A stretch of 64,000 nucleotides of DNA from Variovorax paradoxus (GTDB lineage: Bacteria; Pseudomonadota; Gammaproteobacteria; Burkholderiales; Burkholderiaceae_C): contig NZ_CP123990.1 in assembly GCF_029919115.1 (NCBI RefSeq), positions 3,684,501 through 3,748,500 on the forward strand, read 5' to 3'. The notes under the pieces were generated by a model, which saw nothing but the letters and a program-made list of their open reading frames with translations, was not told where the DNA came from and did no database searches. Position numbers and translations under genes: made by a program. Every line of letters begins with the position of its first letter. Position 1 is the first letter of the stretch. Below, in pieces: positions 58,887 to 64,000 of this stretch.

Positions 58887-59642
58887 TCACCCCAGCGCGC
58901 GCACCACCATATAAAGCCCCAGCAGCGCCAGCCCGGCCAGGAAGCAGCGCCGGAACACCGCCACCGGCAGCCGCTTGCGCAGCCACGTGCCCAGCACCAT
59001 GCCACCGATGGCCGGCAGCAGCATCGCAATGGAGCCGCCGAGCGCCGACACCGGATATTCCCCGTTGCACGCCAGCCCGATGGCGAGCACCACGGTCGAC
59101 GTGGTGAATGAAATGCCCATCGCCTGGATGAGCGCATCGCGCTGGAAACCCAGGGCCTGCATATAAGGCACGGCCGGCATCGCGAACACGCCGGTCACCG
59201 CGGTGACCAGCCCTGTCGCAGCGCCCACGGCAGGGCCGAGCCAGCGCTCACGCCCCGGCGGCACATGCAGCTGCCGACCCGTGAGCCCCCAGAGCGCATA
59301 GGCCACCAGCGCCACCCCGAGCGCTACCGACGCCCACGCGCCCCCGGGCACGCCCAGCCACAGCGCGCCGCCGAGGGTGCCCGCCACGATGCCGGCCTGC
59401 ATGCCGGCGATGCGGCGCAGCACCGGCTTGAAAGTCGCGCGAGGCCCGGTCTGCCAAATATTGGTAACCAGCGACGGCACGATCAGCAACGCGGCCGCCT
59501 GGGCCGGTGGCATCCAGAGCGCGAGCAGCGCCATCGCCACCGTCGGCAGGCCGAGCCCGATCACCCCCTTGACCGTGCCGGCCAGCAAAAACACGGCGGC
59601 GGCAGCGAGCCAGTGGCCGGCCAGTTGATTCGATATGTCCAT
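58887..59642 (-). CDS. sulfite exporter TauE/SafE family membrane protein
   Basis: A 251-residue protein with about eight helices and the family duplication: GTVKGVIGLGLPTVAMALLA in the first half and GAATGLVTAVTGVFAMPAVPYMQALG in the second. It may export small organic or sulfur anions. Start 59642 is chosen because the codon at 59678 adds only a hydrophilic stretch. Divergent from the LysR gene, which probably controls it. Confidence 0.87.
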   Translation of the reverse strand: MDISNQLAGHWLAAAAVFLLAGTVKGVIGLGLPTVAMALLALWMPPAQAAALLIVPSLVTNIWQTGPRATFKPVLRRIAGMQAGIVAGTLGGALWLGVPGGAWASVALGVALVAYALWGLTGRQLHVPPGRERWLGPAVGAATGLVTAVTGVFAMPAVPYMQALGFQRDALIQAMGISFTTSTVVLAIGLACNGEYPVSALGGSIAMLLPAIGGMVLGTWLRKRLPVAVFRRCFLAGLALLGLYMVVRALG

Positions 59643-59699
59643 CGATGCCCAGTCTGCCGGCCCGGCCTCTGCCTGCAAATGCGGCTTTGGCGCAGCCGG

Positions 59700-59718
59700 C
59701 CTCAGGCACAGACTGAGG
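59700..59718. promoter_or_regulatory. candidate LysR operator
   Basis: CCTCA-N9-TGAGG dyad in the 102-bp gap between the TauE and LysR genes, 27 bp before the LysR start. Spacing differs from the strict T-N11-A pattern, so this is tentative. Confidence 0.3.
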
Positions 59719-59744
59719 CTTCCGTGCTACCTTGCGGGCTCACC

Positions 59745-60650
59745 ATGCGATTCGACCTCACAGACCTTCGGCTCTTCCTCCACGTTGTGGAGGCCGGCAG
59801 CCTCACCGCCGGCGCACAGCGTTCGCACATGACGCTGGCCTCGGCGAGCCAACGCGTGCGCGGCATGGAAGACGCGCTCGGCAGCCCGCTGCTCACACGG
59901 CACGCGCAGGGCGTGCGCCCCACCGAGGCGGGCCGCACGCTGCTGCACCATGCGCGCGTCGTGCTGCAGCAGATGGAGCGCATGCGCGGCGAGCTCGGCG
60001 AATACGGCCAGGGCCTCAAGGGCCACGTGCGGTTCATGTGCGGCACCTCGGCGCTGAACGAACACCTGCCCGAGGTGTTGAGCCGCTTTCTCGCGCAGCA
60101 TCCGCGCATCTCGGTCGACCTGGAAGAGCGGCCGAGCCCCGATTCTGTGGAGGCGCTGCGCGCGGGCCTCTGCGACATCGGCATCGTGTCGGACGCGGTC
60201 AGCACCGAAGGCCTCGAGTGCCATCCCTTCCGCCGCGACGACCTCGTGCTCGTGATGCCACGCGGGCATGCGCTGGCCGGACGGCGCCGCGTGCACCTGG
60301 CCGAGGTGGCCGATAGCGAATTCGTCGGCCTGACCGAGGACAGCGCGCTGCAGCGGCTTGTCACGCAGCATGCCCGCGCCATGGGCAAGCAACTGGCCTA
60401 TCGCGTGCGCGTGCGCAACTTCGAGGCGGTGTGCGGCATGGTCGAGCACGGCATCGGCGTGGGCATCGTGCCGCAGACGGCGGCCGTGCGCTGCGCCCGG
60501 TCGATGAAGATCGCGCGCGCCGGCCTGAGCGATGCATGGGCCGAGCGCACGCTGATGGCCTGCGTGCGCTCGTCGGAAGACCTGCCGCTCAACGCGCGTC
60601 GCATGCTGGAGCATCTGCTGGCGCCGCCGGAGAAGGTTGCGGCGAAGTAG
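59745..60650 (+). CDS. LysR family transcriptional regulator
   Basis: A 301-residue regulator. The winged helix is at the start (TDLRLFLHVVEAGSLTAGAQ, SASQRVRGMEDALGSPLLTRH) followed by the LysR substrate-binding domain (VRFMCGTSALNEHLPEVL and LVLVMPRGHALAG). Divergence from the TauE gene suggests local control; the effector is unknown. It converges on the polyol dehydrogenase gene. Confidence 0.93.
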   Translation: MRFDLTDLRLFLHVVEAGSLTAGAQRSHMTLASASQRVRGMEDALGSPLLTRHAQGVRPTEAGRTLLHHARVVLQQMERMRGELGEYGQGLKGHVRFMCGTSALNEHLPEVLSRFLAQHPRISVDLEERPSPDSVEALRAGLCDIGIVSDAVSTEGLECHPFRRDDLVLVMPRGHALAGRRRVHLAEVADSEFVGLTEDSALQRLVTQHARAMGKQLAYRVRVRNFEAVCGMVEHGIGVGIVPQTAAVRCARSMKIARAGLSDAWAERTLMACVRSSEDLPLNARRMLEHLLAPPEKVAAK

Positions 60651-60695
60651 CCGGGCCGCCACCGCATTGGCGCCTTCCTTGCGGCCGCCGCAGGC

Positions 60696-61745
60696 TCAGG
60701 CCGCTGCCGGCTCGGGAAACTCGATCTGGATCTTCACGTCGGTCGCCTTGCCAGCCGCGGCCTCTTCGAAGGCCTTGATGCCGTCTTCGAAAGCGAAGGT
60801 GCGCGAGATGAACGGCTTCACGTTCACCTGCCCCGAGGCGATCAGCGCGAGCGCGCGCGGAAAGATGTTGGCGTAGCGAAAAACGGATTCGATGCGCACT
60901 TCCTTCGCCTGAATAGCGACGATGTCGAAGGCCACCTTGGCGGGCGGAATGCCCACCAGCACCAGGCACCCGCCGGGGCACAGCAGGTCGAAGATGCCGT
61001 CGAAGGCGCGCGTGCTGCCGCTGGCCTCGAACACCACGTTGGCGCCCCAGCCGTCGGTGAGTGTCTTCACGGTTTCCGCAAGGTTGGTGTCACGCACGTT
61101 GACCGTGGTCACCGCGGGATTGCCAGCAAACAGCGCCAGCTTTTCAGCAACCAGGTCGGCAAGGATCACGCGCGCCGCACCGCCCGCGAGCGCGGCCAGC
61201 GCCGTCATGGCGCCGATCGTGCCGGCACCCACGACAACCGCCACGTCGCCAGGCTTGAGCGCTGCCTTCTTAGCAGCCTGCAGGCCGATGGCCAGCGGCT
61301 CGACGATGGCGCCTTCGCCAAAGCTCACGTTGTCCGGCAGGCGAAAGGTGAATGCAGCCGGATGCACGACGAACGGCGTGAGGCAACCGTGGATGGGCGG
61401 CGTGGCCCAGAAGCGCACGGCCGGATCGAGGTTGTAGATGCCTTCGCGCGTTGCGCGCGAATCCATCTGCGGAATGCCGGGCTCCATGCACACCCGGTCG
61501 CCGGGCTTCAGGTGCGTGACCTCGGCCCCCACTTCGGCCACCACGCCGGAAGCTTCGTGGCCGAGGATCATCGGCTCGTCGACGGTATAGGGGCCGATGC
61601 CGCCATGCTGGTAGTAGTGAACATCGCTGCCGCAAACGCCCACCGTGTGCATGCGGATCTTCACGTCGCGGGGCCCCACGTGCAGGGGAACCTCGACGTC
61701 GCGCAGCGTGAGTTCGTGCGCCTTTTCCAGAACAAGTGCTCTCAT
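60696..61745 (-). CDS. zinc-type polyol (xylitol/sorbitol-like) dehydrogenase
   Basis: A 349-residue medium-chain dehydrogenase. Catalytic zinc ligands are present ([24 protein letters not shown]) and the coenzyme loop is [17 protein letters not shown]. The structural zinc lobe is lost: where most relatives have four cysteines after EPG, this has [19 protein letters not shown]. Placement after a sugar ABC importer ATPase suggests oxidation of the imported polyol to a ketose. Exact substrate unknown. Confidence 0.85.
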   Translation of the reverse strand: MRALVLEKAHELTLRDVEVPLHVGPRDVKIRMHTVGVCGSDVHYYQHGGIGPYTVDEPMILGHEASGVVAEVGAEVTHLKPGDRVCMEPGIPQMDSRATREGIYNLDPAVRFWATPPIHGCLTPFVVHPAAFTFRLPDNVSFGEGAIVEPLAIGLQAAKKAALKPGDVAVVVGAGTIGAMTALAALAGGAARVILADLVAEKLALFAGNPAVTTVNVRDTNLAETVKTLTDGWGANVVFEASGSTRAFDGIFDLLCPGGCLVLVGIPPAKVAFDIVAIQAKEVRIESVFRYANIFPRALALIASGQVNVKPFISRTFAFEDGIKAFEEAAAGKATDVKIQIEFPEPAAA

Positions 61746-61781
61746 GTCGATCTTTCGCTAAGGGTGTGCTTGAGGGGGTTT

Positions 61782-62885
<1,104 letters not shown>

Positions 62886-62917
62886 GGTCTGCCTTCCGGA
62901 AAGTTGATCGGCCCGGC

Positions 62918-63769
62918 TCATGCGCCGTCCCTTTTGCGCTTGAACGCGGCGTTGAGAAAGCCGCTGAGCACCCCGACCATCAACAGCGGCGGCAGCGACA
63001 GCAGGATGACGGAGGCATTCAGAATGCCCCACGGCACGTCTCGCCCCAGCTGGCTGAGCTCAGAGGCGACGATGGGCAGCGTCTTCGCGTCCGAGGTGGT
63101 GAGCATCAGCGCGATGAGAAACTCGTTCCACACCAGCACAAAGCCGAAGGCGATGGCGCCGATCAGCGAGCGAGCGGCAATCGGCAGCGACACGCGAAAG
63201 AAGATGGCGTAAGGCCCGTAGCCGTCGACCCGGCCGGCCTCCTCCACCTCCTTGGGCACCGCCTTGAAAGCGGGAATCGCCAGCCAGATCACGGTGGAGA
63301 GCGTGAGCAGCGTGTAGGTCACGATGAGCGCAATGCGGGTGTCGTAGAGCTCCAGCTGCAGCCAGATCACCATCAGCGGAATGGCGACAGCCACCGGCGG
63401 CAGGAACCGCATCGACAAGACGAAGAACTGGATGTCGTTGGCCCAGCGCAGCGGATAGCGCGCCAGCGCATAGGCGGCAGGCAGCCCCAGCACCGCGCCA
63501 ATGACCACAGCCGAGCCGACCACCACCAGCGAGTTGACCAACCCGCTGGCCACGGAATCGCGGCCGAGCACGTAGAGGTAGTTTTCGAGTGTCGGCGTGA
63601 AGACGAACTTGGGCACCGCCGAGACGATGTCCACCCGGTTCTTGAACGAGTTGATGAACGTCCACAGCACCGGCACCAGCGCGGAGAGCCCCGCGCCCAC
63701 CAGCACCAGGCGCGCGAGCAGCGTGCCAAGGGAGAACGGCTTTTTCTTGCTCACGAGGGTCGCGTCCAT
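62918..63769 (-). CDS. sugar/polyol ABC transporter permease (MalG type)
   Basis: A 283-residue permease with six helices. The EAA loop reads VPKEVEEAGRVDGYGPYAIFFRVSLP. FVLSMRFLPPVAVAIPLMVI is the typical MalG periplasmic-side helix. It overlaps the upstream permease by 19 bp. Confidence 0.92.
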   Translation of the reverse strand: MDATLVSKKKPFSLGTLLARLVLVGAGLSALVPVLWTFINSFKNRVDIVSAVPKFVFTPTLENYLYVLGRDSVASGLVNSLVVVGSAVVIGAVLGLPAAYALARYPLRWANDIQFFVLSMRFLPPVAVAIPLMVIWLQLELYDTRIALIVTYTLLTLSTVIWLAIPAFKAVPKEVEEAGRVDGYGPYAIFFRVSLPIAARSLIGAIAFGFVLVWNEFLIALMLTTSDAKTLPIVASELSQLGRDVPWGILNASVILLSLPPLLMVGVLSGFLNAAFKRKRDGA

Positions 63770-64000
63770 TTCCAGATGTAGGTGAATGCCACGGTCGAGG
63801 CGACCATCATCAGCACCGCCATGCTCGACGCGTACGAAATGCGGCCCGACTCGATGAAGCCCTGCGAAAAGGCGTACATGTCCAGCGTTTCTGTGGAAAT
63901 GCCGGGCCCGCCGCGCGTCATCACGTAGATCAGGTCGAACGCGCGCAGCGACTCGACCATCTTCACGAAGGTCAGGCTGATGAGCGGCGCCTTCAGCATC
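63751..64000 (-). CDS. sugar/polyol ABC transporter permease (MalF type), 5' part outside window
   Basis: The C-terminal ~82 residues of a permease: SLRAFDLIYVMTRGGPGIST is the hallmark helix-loop of MalF-type sugar permeases, and the tail AVLMMVASTVAFTYIWKW is the last helix. The gene continues right of the window, where the binding protein is expected. Confidence 0.88.
   Translation of the reverse strand, partial: MLKAPLISLTFVKMVESLRAFDLIYVMTRGGPGISTETLDMYAFSQGFIESGRISYASSMAVLMMVASTVAFTYIWKWTRPS

Overview
The window is GC-rich DNA with tightly packed, mostly operonic genes. It looks like chromosome from a betaproteobacterium of the Comamonadaceae, most likely Variovorax or a close relative. 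This rests on the gene order rpsO-pnp-quinone oxidoreductase-tpiA-secG-tRNA-Leu-nuoA to nuoN-DUF2818-NUDIX-DUF1178, on the assimilatory nitrate cluster layout, and on protein-level recognition. No database search was run. There is no sign of phage, plasmid, IS element or CRISPR.

Layout. (1) 1-2788: an efflux locus, with a partial NodT-type outer membrane lipoprotein and a MarR regulator diverging from an ABC exporter; a perfect palindrome sits in the marR promoter spacer. (2) 2825-24116, minus strand: housekeeping genes rpsO, pnp, an NADPH:quinone reductase, tpiA, secG, tRNA-Leu(GAG), all 14 complex I genes (nuoA-N), then DUF2818, an ADP-sugar NUDIX hydrolase and a DUF1178 protein. (3) 24232-29136: an aminotransferase, an amino-acid-type binding protein, a small heat shock protein, an alpha/beta hydrolase and tsaD. 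(4) 29213-46024: a nitrate assimilation island with a NIT-ANTAR antiterminator, nrtABD uptake system, a receiver-like-ANTAR-PilJ protein, narK, a PP2C-Ser/Thr kinase fusion, nirB (damaged in this sequence), a periplasmic PilJ-only protein, nirD, the nitrate reductase nasA, a YbiB/TrpD2-like protein and the siroheme methyltransferase cobA. (5) 46193-50341: a polyamine-type ABC importer behind a sigma-54-like promoter. (6) 50370-59642: a very large M48 peptidase, a fatty acid hydroxylase-family membrane enzyme, a cysteine-peptidase-like lipoprotein, a YhiN flavoprotein, rpsU, yqeY, a second NUDIX and a TauE exporter. (7) 59745-64000: a LysR regulator and a sugar/polyol ABC importer with a polyol dehydrogenase, running off the right edge.

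How it works together. The nitrate island covers uptake (NrtABD, NarK), reduction (NasA, NirBD), cofactor supply (CobA for siroheme) and regulation. The strongest regulatory signal is upstream of nrtA: a consensus sigma-54 promoter, then two hairpins with A1/G4 hexaloops, the second overlapping the 5' arm of an intrinsic terminator. This is the architecture expected for ANTAR antitermination, and an ANTAR protein with a nitrate-sensing domain is encoded just upstream. A related promoter plus a single hexaloop hairpin precedes narK, but no terminator is evident there. Three proteins in the island carry nitrate-sensor-type domains (one NIT, two PilJ), one of them exported.

The main anomaly is nirB. 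It carries a 10-bp tandem duplication, an internal loss of roughly a kilobase, and two separate tandem duplications of exactly 67 bp each, so it cannot encode a normal nitrite reductase as written. Identical duplication lengths point to an assembly artefact as strongly as to real decay.
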